64,000 nt of DNA from Elysia chlorotica (Eukaryota > Mollusca > Gastropoda > Plakobranchidae): contig RQTK01000161.1 of the NCBI GenBank assembly GCA_003991915.1, forward strand, positions 150,870 through 214,869, given 5' to 3'. The position numbers and the translations under genes were made by a program. Of the stretch, positions 23,557 through 35,044 are shown piece by piece (within the stretch, counting starts at the first letter, position 1; the number at the start of each line of letters is the position of its first letter). A model generated the notes under the pieces. The model made no database searches and was not told the DNA's origin. It saw only the letters and a program-made list of their open reading frames with translations.

Positions 23557-23908
23557 ATCGGCAGAAAGTTCATATTATGCGCTTTTTCAGTTATTCAACG
23601 AGTAACGTAATGAGTAAATGTGTGGTTTTTATTATGAATTGTGGGGATGGGGGATGTTTGTTTTTTGTTTGTTTGTTTAGGCAACGTAAATTTTCCACTG
23701 CGATTTCTGCATGCACCAAACCAGAGTGTCCACACCACTCCGATTTCCATGTGTATTTTCACTCTGATTTCCACAGTGCGCACAGCAAGGACTACATCTT
23801 GGAAACTTGAGCGGCAGTTGGCAGCTCTGGAACTGCCATGGCCAGGTATGAGAACTGATGTTATCTCGACCAGTGCAGACACCCAGGCAGTTCCCGGGCA
23901 AACTGCAG

Positions 23909-24118
23909 CGTCTTCAACTCATCAGGCTGACCACTGACTGCACCATTGATAGTGACAGCAGATGGCTTGCGATAACCAGGCCTAGAGCTAAAACGAAGAC
24001 GATAGGGATAGGGACCTACACCGTCTTCAGCTCATCAGGCTGACCACTGACTGCACCATTGATGATGACAGCAGATGGCTTGCGATAACCAGGCCTAGAG
24101 CTAAAACGAAGACGATAG
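23909..24118. repeat. Tandem duplication (113-base period) of a MITE-like left part
   Basis: CGTCTTCAACTCATCAGGCT to ACGAAGACGATAGG occurs at 23909-24005 and 24022-24118, nearly identical. Each unit holds GGCTTGCGATAACCAGGCC, the left end of the MITE-like family; the second continues to about 24185 (GCGGAGCCAAAACGAC). Confidence 0.85.
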
Positions 24119-24478
24119 GCACTGTGGCCCTATCATAATAGCTTAATCGCAGCTCTTCCCTTAACACGCGGAGCCAAAACGACTAGATCTATCAGGGGGA
24201 AAAATCAAATACTTTTTAGAGGCGTTTGAGTATTCCATCCGTTAACATTGTGTGGACGGCAAAGCCTAAATGTTGTCCATGAAGAAATATGTAATAGTTA
24301 TCGAGTTCCCCTTATCACATCCACATTCCTGAATTAACCAAAGACAACAACACAATCAGCCGTCGGTTTAGTGGGATATGTTCTAGAATTCTCTGGATTG
24401 ATACAAGAAAACGGGGAGGGGGGTATAGGGACAGACAGACAGAGGCCACCAAGATAGCAGAAGGGGTCGACAGTGCCC

Positions 24479-24543
24479 GGGGGGGGGGGGGGGGGGGGGG
24501 GGCAAGATAGCGGGAGGGGTCGGGTGCGGGGGGGGGGGGGGGG
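24479..24543. repeat. Two poly-G runs in a local duplication
   Basis: G-runs at 24479-24502 and 24529-24543, each next to GCAAGATAGC or AGATAGCGGGAGGGGTCG-like sequence, which also occurs at 24450. A small slippage-prone duplication. Confidence 0.8.
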
Positions 24544-24571
24544 TAGAGATAGAGAGAAAGAGAGAATGGTT

Positions 24572-24609
24572 GATTGAGTTGGTTTAACGTCCAACATCAG
24601 CACTATATA
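24572..24609 (-). mobile_element. SINE tail fragment
   Basis: Only the 3' end of a minus-oriented copy: GATTGAGTTGGTTTAACGTC then CAACATCAGCACTATATA. Confidence 0.65.
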
Positions 24610-25524
24610 AAAAGAGAAAAAAGCAAATTGAATAAGGGGAAAATGAGATAAAGAGAATGAGAGAAAGAGAGCGAGAGAGAGAAAGACAAGGGTGGTAGAG
24701 GTTTAGTTTTATTAAGAGGTGGGAAAAGAGTAGTAAAAAAAATACAGTATAATTATCAGCACTAGCTATGCAGTTTAAACTGTAAGCCTTAATTCTGTGA
24801 GCTCTGTCTGTTGTACCACTTTTAACGCTAGACATTTGTTTTATCAACCCTATAGGGCCTACATTATACCAACTGTGAGTATAAATTTTGAGCTCTGTAT
24901 AGTGTACATTGTACCACTTTTAACTTTCAACTGTAAACATTAGTTCTATCAACTCTATACATTATACCAACACAAGCAGTGCAGATTTAAACTGTGAACA
25001 CAAGTCCTGTAACTCTGTCTACGCTGCCAGTGCAGTGTCAGTGCAGTAAGCTCAGTAGCGCCCGCTCTAGCCAAGAAAGCGTGTAATTAGCGTGCTTGGA
25101 ATTGCTCGGCCCGTCAAACCTACGGAAGCGGAAACTCTGGGAACTCTGCAACCTGGGGTCCGACCGTTTCACACCACTGACCACGGAGAGCGGAGAGCCA
25201 GGTCGCAGAAATCACAGTTACATAACATTATACATAAAATCTAGGTTAGTAGTTGCTTCTTTACATATTCTACAATATAGATTCTTAGGTAGACAGAGAT
25301 AAACAAAAGAGAGTGTTTGACCTTTTAGTTTCCCGAACGGTGAAGAATTCTAGATGGAGATTGAACATCGGACATTCTACTTAAAGATCCAGAGCACCAT
25401 TAACTGAGCTGCAACGTATAATGTTTCGCGCTCCCTGAAGTACGGCGACGGGTCAAAGGGGAGGGGAAAGGGGGGAAAGAAGAGGGATGGGGAGAGAGAA
25501 GAGAGAGAGAGAAGAGGGAGGGAG

Positions 25525-25527
<3 letters not shown>
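24610..25527. other. Intron, unassigned
   Basis: GA-rich to 24690, then a loosely repeated phrase (ATTATACCAAC, TTGTACCACTTTTAAC, GTAAACATTAGTTC) at 24800-25020, suggesting a degenerate 60-70 base repeat. No gene seen. Confidence 0.45.

Positions 25528-25602
<75 letters not shown>
25528..25602. repeat. GA microsatellite
   Basis: About 37 uninterrupted GA units; open frames of Ser/Leu on the minus strand are artefacts of it. Confidence 0.97.
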
Positions 25603-25604
<2 letters not shown>

Positions 25605-25608
<4 letters not shown>

Positions 25609-25746
25609 CATACCAGGACTTCTGCCGCATCACAACCAGCAACTGACAGCCTGACTCTGGCCAAACTAATTGGAGTAAGGAAACAACACCTGGGCACTCC
25701 TGATCAGCAATCGAGTGCTCTGCCGACTGAGCTATGCAGCCCCTCC
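25605..25746 (-). mobile_element. SINE with tRNA-Lys-like head
   Basis: On the minus strand GGGGCTGCATAGCTCAGTCG then GCAGAGCACTCGATTG, with a perfect tRNA A box (TAGCTCAGTCGG). The B box has decayed. The body differs from the common SINE of this window, so it is a second family. Confidence 0.65.
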
Positions 25747-27158
25747 ATTTTTTTTTATTCAAAGCGTGGTATGTATCAATACACGTGAATGTACATTATA
25801 CTACCTTTAAGGTATGTCACTCCAAGAATACCTGAGAGGCGAGGAGACAAATTCTGCGGTACGACAGCTACGAGCTACCTTCAACACGACACTGACAGAG
25901 GATATCTTGGCTCCGACTAGATAATAGATCTATCTAATACCTATCTATTTTATTTCAATCTGCATTGGCATTACGCAGTCAGGGTTGGGCAGTGATAAAT
26001 CAGCCCAGAAATAGTGCATACGTCTATGCTAAACGGCGTATCCTGTTTGAATCAGTGCCAGAATCGATCTCTCTACCCGACCGTAATAATAGATACGTGT
26101 ATGGTAGTTGGGGTAAAGGGGAGGGTGGGGATGCAGATAAGGAGGAGTGGAAGGGAGAGAGGGAGGGGAGGGGGGCGAGTGAAGAGTCGCGATGAACCTC
26201 ATGTCAGTGGCGATATTCTCAAAGATAGATAAGACTATCGACGACAGTTTTATCCCCGCCCTCCGCCACCCCACCCGACTTGTTTACACACAGGTTGGAA
26301 TAATTTCATTGGTTGAGAAAAAAAATAAGGAAGTGGTAAGAGGACAGAATGATTTAAAAAATTATGGCAAGACAAGAGAAAGAGTAATAGAAAAGGAATA
26401 TAGACCGACAGACACACACACTTAGTCTTTGCGCCTTAAAGGAGAAAGCAACATGATCTTAAAGATTCAGCTCTATTTACGGAATGTTATTACTCTCGAC
26501 AAGCCAGGACGCCCCCCTTTTTCGATTAATTTTTTTTTTATGAGCAGCTATGACCTAACCATTAAATCATTGGCGCTTATGTTTAGATCGGCACTCTTTG
26601 AAACTAAATCAAGATCGCCAACTTCTTGTGCAAACTAGAACAGATTGACGCATTCTTGTGAAATATTTCTGCGTACCCCTCTACTCCAGTTAGCAATGTC
26701 AAGGAGTTTTTTTCACTGCGGGAGCTCCTTAAGAAAGTAACAGCAAAATAAAAGAAGAACAAAAACAAAACTTGAAAAAGGCGATTTAATATTATTGTGT
26801 AGTGCAGCAAGACATTTTAAATTTTTCATATCTACAAACACAGATGTTAGTTCTAGGATCCGTCCACGATATAGTCTTGCTACAGACGCTAGAACTAAAG
26901 AAGCCAGCCCACTCTTTATATTGGAATTTACTTTTTAGCAGATTTAGATCAGAATGACATTCAGAAACCACATTCCTATCATGCCGTTGGCCAAATAAAA
27001 ATACACACAAGTGTAAATAGCACAGCAAACTTAGTACCATTTGGTCAGAATTAGTCTGTTACAGAGCACACATTCATGATAAGCACGGAGCAGGTTTAGA
27101 TCCCGTATGAAAATGTAAAGACAGAAATAATATTTATAACCCACAAAAATTTTACCTA
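25747..27158. other. Intron, unassigned
   Basis: No gene or repeat family recognised beyond a G-rich stretch (26108-26180). Confidence 0.5.
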
Positions 27159-29010
27159 TGTCGTTTTGCAATCATATTTTTGAAAATTTTTATATTTTCT
27201 TCCCTAGCTTCTACAGATCTAAGAATAGAGATCCTTCTTTCTAGTCTCTCACCAGTATGTCATTAGAAGGCAAACAGTAAATAAATATCACTGCCTGAGT
27301 CACAACGGCTGAGACAGGAGTCATGGTATCCCCGCCCTGTCTCGTGTGTGGCAGCACATACAATTGTCAGACGTCCGTCTTGGGGCCCGTCCACGATATA
27401 GCCTATAAGTTGCTGATGTTGGACGTTAAAAACCCAACCAACCAAACCTAGGTCGTTTTGCAATCATATTTTAACGTTTTATATAATATTTTCTTTCCCA
27501 GTTTCTATAGATCTAAGATCCTCCTTTCTAGTCTCTAACTAGTATCCCCTTGGAAAGCAAACAGTAAATAAATATCAGTGCCTGAGTCACAACATTGAAC
27601 AACCACACCTTCGTGTGTCTGTGTACATCCTATAAATCGTGTTTGTAGGTTTGTATGTACAGGACAATGGTCGCCTTATACGATCATAACTTTGTTTTCT
27701 TTCTCAGCATGCATAGCAGATCTAGGATCCTGCGTTCTAACACCTCATTAAAAAGCAAAAAAAAAAGTTATAATTAGTTTCAGTGCCAGCTATCACAACA
27801 TTGAACAATCACAGCTACATATAAAGTCATCTTCCTCTTACTGTCTGTGGGTTTGTGTACACAGCTCTGATCCCATGTTACAATCATAATTTATATTAAA
27901 GAGTTTGTGTAAACTGCACTAGTCTCATTTTACAATCATAATTTATATTAAAGTTATTGCGTATGCATAATTTTGTTTCTCAGCTTACTACTGTGTGTAT
28001 TACAGTCTAAAACGCAAAATCGGTTTCACTACCTCGGATCACAACAATCACAGCTACACTCATATACTTCCTTATAAATCGTGTTTGTGGGTTTGTGTAC
28101 ACGGCACTGATCTCATAATACAATCATAACTTATCTTAACGTTTGCGTATCATATTTCTTTCCCAGCATCTAGGATCCTCATTGTCTAGTCTAACATTAA
28201 AAAGTAAAATCAGTTTCACTGCCTGGGATCACAACAATCACAGCTACAATCATCTACTTCCTTATCGTGTTAATTGTGCTTTGTTTTCGTGTACACGACA
28301 CTGATCTCATTATACAGATATAATTTACGTTAACGTTAGCATATAGTTTTTTCTTGCACAACTTACATCTCTCACAATGAAAAGTAAAATCAGTTACACT
28401 GTCTAGAATATCGCAGCAATTACAGCTACATATACATGTACTTGCTTATCGTGTTTGTGTGTTTGTTTATACAACCATAACTTATGTAAACGTTTGCATT
28501 ATAATTTTTCTTTCACAACTAACATCTCTCACAATGAAAAGTAAAATCAGTTACACTGTCTGGAGTCACAACAATCACAGCTACATGTACATGTATTTGC
28601 TTATCGTGTTTGTGGGTTTGTGTACACAGGCACTGATCTCATAATACTGTCATAACTAATGCGCATCGTTTTTCTTTCATAACTCACTTCTCTCTAGTCT
28701 CACATTGAGAGGTAAAATCAGTTTCACTGCCTGGAATCAAAACAATCACAGCTGCAATCATGGTATATATGTACTTCCTTATCGTGTTATTTGTGGGTTT
28801 GTGTACACAGACCCTAAACTCATTATACAACCAAAACTTATGGGCATCGTATTTCTTTCATACCTCACTTCTATCTGGTCTCACATTGAGAGGTGAAATC
28901 AGTTTCACTGTCTGGAATCAAAACAATCACAGCTGCAATCATGGTACATGTACTTCCTTATCGTGTTATTTGTGGGTTTGTGTGCACGGCACTGATCAAA
29001 GACCGGATCA
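27159..29010. repeat. Degenerate satellite, 165-245 base units
   Basis: About nine diverged tandem units sharing GTTTGTGGGTTTGTGTACAC, TACAATCATAACTTATATTA, CTTTCCCAGC or CTTTCATAACTCA, AAAAAGTAAAATCAGTTTCA and CAACAATCACAGCTACA. Marker phrases occur near 27848, 28093, 28286, 28455, 28617, 28798 and 28978. A SINE is inserted at 27307-27448. Confidence 0.85.
27307..27448 (+). mobile_element. 5'-truncated SINE inserted in the satellite
   Basis: Plus-oriented body from GGCTGAGACAGGAGTCATGG to GATGTTGGACGTTAAAAACC and an AACC-rich tail (CCAACCAACCAAAC). The satellite unit is broken after CCTGAGTCACAAC, a phrase intact in the next unit at 27590. Confidence 0.85.
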
Positions 29011-29060
29011 GCAGATCGATCGCGGCTCGGGCACTGGGCAGGCCTATCGAGGACGTGTCT

Positions 29061-29252
29061 CCAGTGAAGGCCTTGCGTAATGGGTCACACAGCGAAAACT
29101 AAGACGATAGGTGAGGGAATCTGCACCGGCGTCCAATCACTGGTCTATACTGGACTTACGGAGCCAATGAGCGATCAGAAAACCTCAAGTCTGACGGGCG
29201 TAATTATGTCACCCGTTATTGGCGTACGGGTCGCAAAGCCTGTAGTGCCCAG
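29061..29252 (+). mobile_element. MITE-like repeat copy
   Basis: Left end GAAGGCCTTGCGTAATGGGT, right end GGGTCGCAAAGCCTGTAGTG; reversed and complemented, the right end reads CACTACAGGCTTTGCGACCC. Internal GACGATAGGTGAGGGAATCT, CACCGGCGTCCAATCAC and TACGGAGCCAATGAGCGATC. The best-preserved copy for its ends. Confidence 0.65.
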
Positions 29253-29451
29253 GTTAGGGAGCTACAGAACCAGTCTCAGGCATGCCAGATCTATTACGCC
29301 AGGTATGCTCTCCCTCCCTCTTCCCTCCCCCTCTCTCTCTCCCTCAACCACCATACTTAGACACACCTCTTGCACTACTGACCAGTGACCACGACACGAG
29401 GACGCTAATCTAAAGTCACCGACAGTCAGGGTCTGGAATACACTGGGTACT

Positions 29452-30440
29452 TCAGGCCTTGCGGTAACCGGGCTGCAGGGCGAAAACAACGACGACAGGC
29501 GAGGGGACTCTGCTCTGATGACCAACCAATTTATCTCTTTCTACAGGCGAGGGGAATCTGCTATGGCGTCCAACCAATTTATCTCTTTCTACAGGTGAGG
29601 GGAATCTGCTATGGCGTCCAACCAATTTATCTCTTTCTACAGGAGGGAATCTGCTATGGCGTCCAACCAATTTATCTCTTTCTACAGGTGAGGGGAATCT
29701 GCTATGGCGTCCGACCAATTTATCTCTTTCTACAGGTGAGGGGAATCTGCTATGGCGTCCAACCAATTTATCTCTTTCTACAGGTGAGGGGAATCTGCTA
29801 TGGCGTCCAACCAATTTATCTCTTTCTACAGGTGAGGGGAATCTGCTATGGCGTCCAACCAATTTATCTCTTTCTACAGGTGAGGGGAATCTGCTATGGC
29901 GTCCAACCAATTTATCTCTTTCTACAGATCAAGGGAATCTGCGATGGTGTCCAACCAATTTATCTCTTTCTAGAGGTGAGATAATCTGCAGCGGCGTCCA
30001 ACCAATTTATCTCTTTTTACAGGTGATGGGAGTTTGCTATGGTGACCAACCAATTTATCTCTTTTTACAGGTGAGGTGAATCTGCTATGACGTCCAACCA
30101 ATTTATCTCTGTCTACAGGCGATGGGATTCTGCTATGGCGTCCAACCAATTTATCTCTGTCTACAGGCGATGGGAATATGTTATGGCGTCCAACCAATTT
30201 ATCTCTGTCTACAGGCGAGGGGAATATGTTATGGCGTCCAACCAATTTATCTCTTTTTACAAATGAGGGGAGTCTGCAGCGGCGTCTAACAAATTTATCT
30301 CTCTCACAGGTGAGATAATCTGCAGCCGCGTCTAATCAATTTATCTCTTTTCACACTTAAAATGCCACGGCTGAACCCCAATGACCCAGAGGCGTGGTTA
30401 CATCATCCCTTATCGTCGTGGGTCGCAATGTCTGTATTGT
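29452..30440 (+). mobile_element. MITE-like copy split by an internal minisatellite
   Basis: Left half 29452-29498 (CAGGCCTTGCGGTAACCGGG, GAAAACAACGACGACAG) and right half about 30356-30440 (TTACATCATCCCTTATCGTC, GTGGGTCGCAATGTCTGTA). Between them stands the 48-base tandem array, whose unit begins like the family's own GTGAGGGAATCTGC..GGCGTCCAA. Flanks AGGACGCTAATCT..AGTC..GACAGTC occur on both sides (29399, 30448). Confidence 0.6.
29499..30355. repeat. 48-bp minisatellite, about 18 units
   Basis: Unit start GTGAGGGGAATCTGCTATGG, middle CGTCCAACCAATTTATCTCT, end TTCTACAG. Units begin near 29499, 29547, 29595, 29643 (three bases short), 29688, 29736 and so on. Central units (29688-29927) are almost identical; edge units are more diverged, e.g. 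with CTGCAGCGGCG. Open on both strands in some frames because 48 is a multiple of three. Confidence 0.95.
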
Positions 30441-31067
30441 TGACCATGAGACCAGGACGCTAATCTGAAGTCGCTGACAGTCTGGCCTGGAATCAGTCAA
30501 CTTAACATAGAAAATCACTGTCTGGACTGCACTGTATATTGATACAGGAGCCAGATCGGCTAACAAACAGATGATGAAAACTGCCAAGGATGCACGTACG
30601 GTTTGTTAGTAGAGATTTGCCATGATGCATGTATTTGTGTCATGTTATGAGGGATGGGAGAGAGAGAGGGGGGGAAGGGGGAAAGAGAGAGAGAGGGAAA
30701 GAGAGACAGCCAGACACACAGACAGAGCAAGAGGGTGAGAGAGACAGAGGCTCCCTCCTAGTTTAAAATCTCATGACTTCTTGTAAGGCGAGATGCCCCA
30801 AGACTATAGTGATTAGTCTAACAATTTTACGTGCTGCCACACAAAGACAATGCGGGGATAGAGGTCAAATTACACTGACACCGACCCAACCTGTAAGGGC
30901 TTGGCAATGTTTCTGTTTCTAATCATAAAAGTGACAATGTAAAATAGTACTGAGATGTCGATGCCACACAAGCCTGTACATGGACACGTACTAGAACCAG
31001 GTCTAGAATGGTCTGGTCACCATTCTATCGCTCCTCCCACTGGCCAGACAAGCCACTAGAGTTCTTG
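30441..31067. other. Intron with GA-rich tract and SINE piece
   Basis: GA-rich sequence 30655-30745. 30795-30899 is a minus-oriented SINE body fragment (CCCCAAGACTATAGTG, ACACTGACACCGACCCAACC). No gene. Confidence 0.6.
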
Positions 31068-31345
31068 CGAAAACCGAGCCCATGGTGACAACGAGGTCGA
31101 AGAGTACGGAAATCTGCACAGGTGTCCACTCATAGCCAAACCTTGGACCTACGGAGCTACCGATCGAGCAGACAAGCCACTAGAGGTTTTGCGAAAACCG
31201 ACCCCATAGTGACGAGGACGAAGAGTACGGAAATCTGCACCGGCGTCCACTCATAGCTAGACCCTGGACTTACATAGCTACCGACCGAGCAGACAACCCC
31301 ACGCCTGAAGGGATTTTATTATGTCATCCGTAATCCACGTTTGGA
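31068..31345 (+). mobile_element. MITE-like copy with doubled left half
   Basis: The left part (CCACTAGAG, TTGCGAAAACCGA, GAAGAGTACGGAAATCTGCA, GTCCACTCATAGC) occurs twice, 31068-31178 and 31178-31290; the right part (TTATGTCATCCGTAATCCAC, GATGGCAAGGCATCTACTG) occurs once. Confidence 0.55.
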
Positions 31346-31817
31346 TGGCAAGGCATCTACTGATAATCCCCCCCCCCCCCCCCCACCCACACACACACAC
31401 ACATAAACCATGCTATTTGACTACCTGGCCAGTGCTGTCAATGACCACTGCACCTGTAGCGGTAACTGACGCCAATGCTTCAAAGTAGATCCAATTCTTA
31501 GTATAGGTTCCGATGGGAACACCACCGTAATTTGTAATGAGACTCCGGAACAGATTTATGGGACGTTATAACAGTGAACAATGGACGTATGAATACGTGG
31601 GCGATAAGACTTGTAGTATTGAGCCAGTAGTTGAATAAAGTGTAAGACACAGGAAGGATATGAAAGAAAACAAAATGGTACATGGTAGTCCGACTTTAAC
31701 TACGTAAAATAACGCGATTTTTTCTTAATTATTTCAGAGCTAGGTGTATGATATATGTCTATTCTGAAAAAGCCAGTCGAGAGTCGGTGTAGCAAAGTGC
31801 ATGCCATGCAGACCGTA
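31346..31817. other. Intron, unassigned
   Basis: C-run and CA run at 31368-31402; otherwise nothing recognised. Confidence 0.5.
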
Positions 31818-32050
31818 GTAGTTGGGTTCGTTAAACTTCCAACGTCCGCGCTCTATAGGCTATATTGTGGACGGGCTCCTAGACTAATACCTGACAACTT
31901 TTATGTGCTGACACACACGAGACAGGGCGGGGATGCCATGACTCCTGCCTCAGCTGGTCACATTAAACTGACACCGACTCAACCAGTTGGGACGAAATCG
32001 CCAGGACTCGAACCACAGACCTCCTGCGTCGAAAGCCGATGCTCTACCCC
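31818..32050 (-). mobile_element. SINE, near full length, ending in a C-run
   Basis: Minus-oriented, from GTAGTTGGGTTCGTTAAACT to GCGTCGAAAGCCGATGCTCT, then a run of about 23 C (32047-32069) in place of the outer end of the head. Confidence 0.85.
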
Positions 32051-33255
32051 CCCCCCCCCCCCCCCCCCAAACATATGTAAACCGTGCGTGAGACTGATGC
32101 GCTACAGTATGGGATGGAGAAGAAGACGGACCTGCCCCGTGTCAACATTAGGAACACTGTCTATGAAGGGTTGCATCAAGACACCTGACACTCTGTAACA
32201 ACGTTAATGTTTGATCGGGTACAGCAAAGCTCTCTTCTAGTTGTACTTCTCAGCCTCTCTTTAAGGTCTCAAGAAAAAGACCCATCATCCCTTGCAGCCC
32301 CTGGATCCCAAAGCAGGATACACGGAAGTTGACAGGTTAAAATAATATTATATTACGCTTACATTGACTAAAAATGTAACCAAAAAAAACTCCTAGACAA
32401 GACGGAGCAGGGCTTGAGATTGTGACATTTACAGTTGAAGCCGCGCGCTATAACCTGAAACCACCAGCTGAAGTTCAAACCCCGAAACTCCTGCTTGTCA
32501 GTCCAGCGCTCTACCGAATTGACTATCTTGCGATCCAGTTCTGCTACTTGACATAGTTTCTACGTCCATGTATAACAAGAATCAAACTTATTCTTAAGGA
32601 TTACATAACAGATCCTCAGCATATCCACAGCAGTAGTGGCGCTACTGAGACCTTTACAAGTTCTGAGTACCTCTATATGACTTTATCAATAGGATCTTTT
32701 CTTATTATGTTTCGGACTACGATATTATAGGAATAAGCATGACTGTAGCAGCTAGCGCGACTAAGAATATATGATACGTGTAATCATTCTTCTAAAAACA
32801 AAAGGAAATCGGATTAAAAAAAAACGCTATTATAGGAATTAGCATGACTAAAAAATCAAACTACAATTGTAACAGAAAACTTGTTTTAATATCCACTTCC
32901 ACGATATTATCACAATCGTTACCTATAAATCTAGAATCTTATTCAGGTACCACCTCACACGCCTCTTGATTCAGAAGCATAAATCCAAGAGAATAGTTTA
33001 GAATAATACAGTGTTCTGTTTTAAAATGTAACTACCTTGATGCCTATAGGGCTAGGAAGGAAGATAACCAGCAGTCGTGTAGAACTGTCTATCACGACAA
33101 CGACATCGTAAACTAAATCGTAAACTCGATGCAGGTAGGGCTGGGGACCAGCAGGTCTGGTAGAGACTAGAGCCTAGAGAGGCGCACGGCCGGCCGTCGG
33201 TAGAGTGATCTACATGACTTGTGTTTGTAACACACGCTGTGACAGCGGGGCGGCC
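32051..33255. other. Intron with a tRNA-like fragment
   Basis: 32455-32540 on the minus strand has TAGTCAATTCGGTAGAGCGC and TTTCGGGGTTTGAACTTC, a tRNA-like A and B box pair, probably another SINE head. Elsewhere unassigned. Confidence 0.45.
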
Positions 33256-33442
33256 ACTCGAGGCCTTGCGATCGCGGAGTCCAAGGTGAAAACCATGACG
33301 GTAGGTAAGGGAATCGGCACCGACGTGAAAATTAATCCTAGCTCTATCTTAGGAGCCAATGACCAGTGAAAGAAGCTGAGCCGAATAGGCGTGATTATGT
33401 CATCGATAACGTGGTGTGGGCTGCAAAGCCTGTAGTGTAACC
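33256..33442 (+). mobile_element. MITE-like repeat copy
   Basis: Left end TCGAGGCCTTGCGATCGCGG, right end GGGCTGCAAAGCCTGTAGTG; internal ATGACGGTAGGTAAGGGAAT and GATTATGTCATCGATAACGT. Confidence 0.62.
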
Positions 33443-33539
33443 TAACATGCCACAGACCTACTACAGGCCTGCCTTCCTTGACATCAGTCAACCATCACAT
33501 TTGGAGACAGGGGATGCTTACAGCTGAGGGGAGAGACAG

Positions 33540-33830
33540 GGAGAGAGAGAGAGAGAGAGGAGTAAGTACAGGATGTCAAGTAACACCAGGTAATTCTTGT
33601 CTAGTATGACCATCGTATCTATAAATCAAACACCGAGCAATGGAGGAGAGAGAGAGATAGAGATAGAGAGAGAGAGAGAAGCAGAGAGAGAGAGAAGCAG
33701 AGAGAGAGAGAGAAGCAGATAAAAAAAAGTAGAGAGAGAGAGAAGCAGAGAAAAAAGTAAGAGAGAGAGAGAGAAGCAGATAAAAAAGTAGAGAGAGAAA
33801 GAGAGAGAGAGATAGAGAGAGAAGCAGAGA

Positions 33831-33880
<50 letters not shown>

Positions 33881-33995
33881 CACAAACGGATAAGCAAACT
33901 GGAGTGCGCAAAATGTGAAATGCAATGGAAAAAGGTCGTGGGTGTTTTCTTTAATTCCCTGAATTGGACAGAGAGATAAGGAAAGAGAAACAGAG

Positions 33996-34044
<49 letters not shown>

Positions 34045-34175
34045 CACAAACGGATAAGCAAACTGGAGTGCGCAAAATGTGAAATGCAATGGAAAAAGGT
34101 CGTGGGTGTTTTCTTTAATTCCCTGAATTGGACAGAGAGATAAGGAAAGAGAGGGGGGGGGGGGGGGGGGGGCCG
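33540..34175. repeat. GA-rich complex with a perfect 112-base tandem duplication
   Basis: GA tracts with AAGCAGATAAAAAAGTAGAG-type units (33645-33876), then 33877-33988 (GACCCACAAACGGATAAGCA to GAGATAAGGAAAGAGA), a GA tract, and the same 112 bases again at 34041-34152, followed by a G-run. I see no difference between the copies. Confidence 0.93.
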
Positions 34176-34515
34176 GGCAAATAGACACGACGAGCGCAAA
34201 CAACAAGACAATGGGACATGATAGAAACACGTTAAGCTCAAACAGACGGTAAGAAAAAAAAAAGCCCTGACAGTGTATTACAGCAGAATTACCGATGTAT
34301 CGAGAGGGCTAACACAACCTGGGCCTAGGGCTAAGGGTCGCATCTATGAAAACATAAAATATGAACACACATACACACATACACACACGTACAGCACATG
34401 CAACGCAAAGACACGTCATCTTACACAACCACTGTGGGATCTACAACGTGCTCCGAGGCACAATGATGCACAATGATAATTGCTTTGGAATGTAGAGACA
34501 GTGGGCGTTGAACTC

Positions 34516-34690
34516 GAGTTGGTGGTTCAGCGTCCAACGTCAGCAATATATAGGCTATGATGTGTACGGGTCCCAAGACTAACCCATGACAATATTAGTG
34601 CTACCACACAGAGACAGTGCGGGGATACAATGACTCCTGTGTCCGCCTGTAAAATTATCCTGACATCGACCCAACCAGTAGGGGACAAAA
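34516..34690 (-). mobile_element. SINE body copy
   Basis: Minus-oriented; TTCAGCGTCCAACGTCAGCA, GGGTCCCAAGACTAACCC, ACATCGACCCAACCAGTAGG. Head missing. Confidence 0.75.
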
Positions 34691-34937
34691 TTGGACAAAC
34701 AAAATACACGTATGTGCCTAATCACATGTTTTGAACCAGACACCCCCGGATTGTGGGTGAGACAGCGGGGCCGATGTAACGCCACATGGCGAGCACGGGG
34801 TGCGAGGTTCAAAACCTGTGGTTAATTTCATGTTCCTGAAGTGTTCTGTGGATCCAATACTGAGGCATTATACTGGCTCAGATCCAACCAGTAGGGGGGG
34901 TCCGGGGTAGGATTCGTGGGGCGTTTTGGGGGGGGGG

Positions 34938-35044
34938 GGGGCGGTGGTCCGGGGTAGAACATCGGCTTCCGGCGCAAAAGGTCCGGGTTCGCGTCCTAGC
35001 GATTTCGTTCCCTACTGGTTGGGTCGGTGTCAGTTTAATCTGAA
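34938..35044 (+). mobile_element. SINE head copy with G-run at its start
   Basis: G-run then GCGGTGGTCCGGGGTAGAAC (A box TGGTCCGGGG), GGTCCGGGTTCGCGTCC (B box) and GTTCCCTACTGGTTGGGTCG. It stops shortly after, so it is truncated at the 3' side. Confidence 0.8.

Noticed and set aside
29595-29984. Plus-strand open frame of 16-residue repeats (GICYGVQPIYLFLQ)
   Set aside because: It is the in-frame reading of the 48-base minisatellite, a multiple of three, with no start context or splice context; the minus-strand repeat frame is the same artefact.
29499-30355. CRISPR-like direct repeats
   Set aside because: Units are contiguous with no unique spacers, and the DNA is eukaryotic.
31755-32198. 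147-codon plus-strand frame
   Set aside because: It is the reading of a SINE body and its C-run; the same peptide bits (LTPTQPVG, CAATHETGRGYHD) recur at every SINE copy.
33619-34230. Long Ser/Leu-rich frames over GA/CT tracts (also at 8620-9339, 25377-25762, 47132-47509, 51517-51776)
   Set aside because: Products of dinucleotide repeats, open in several frames at once, without family resemblance.
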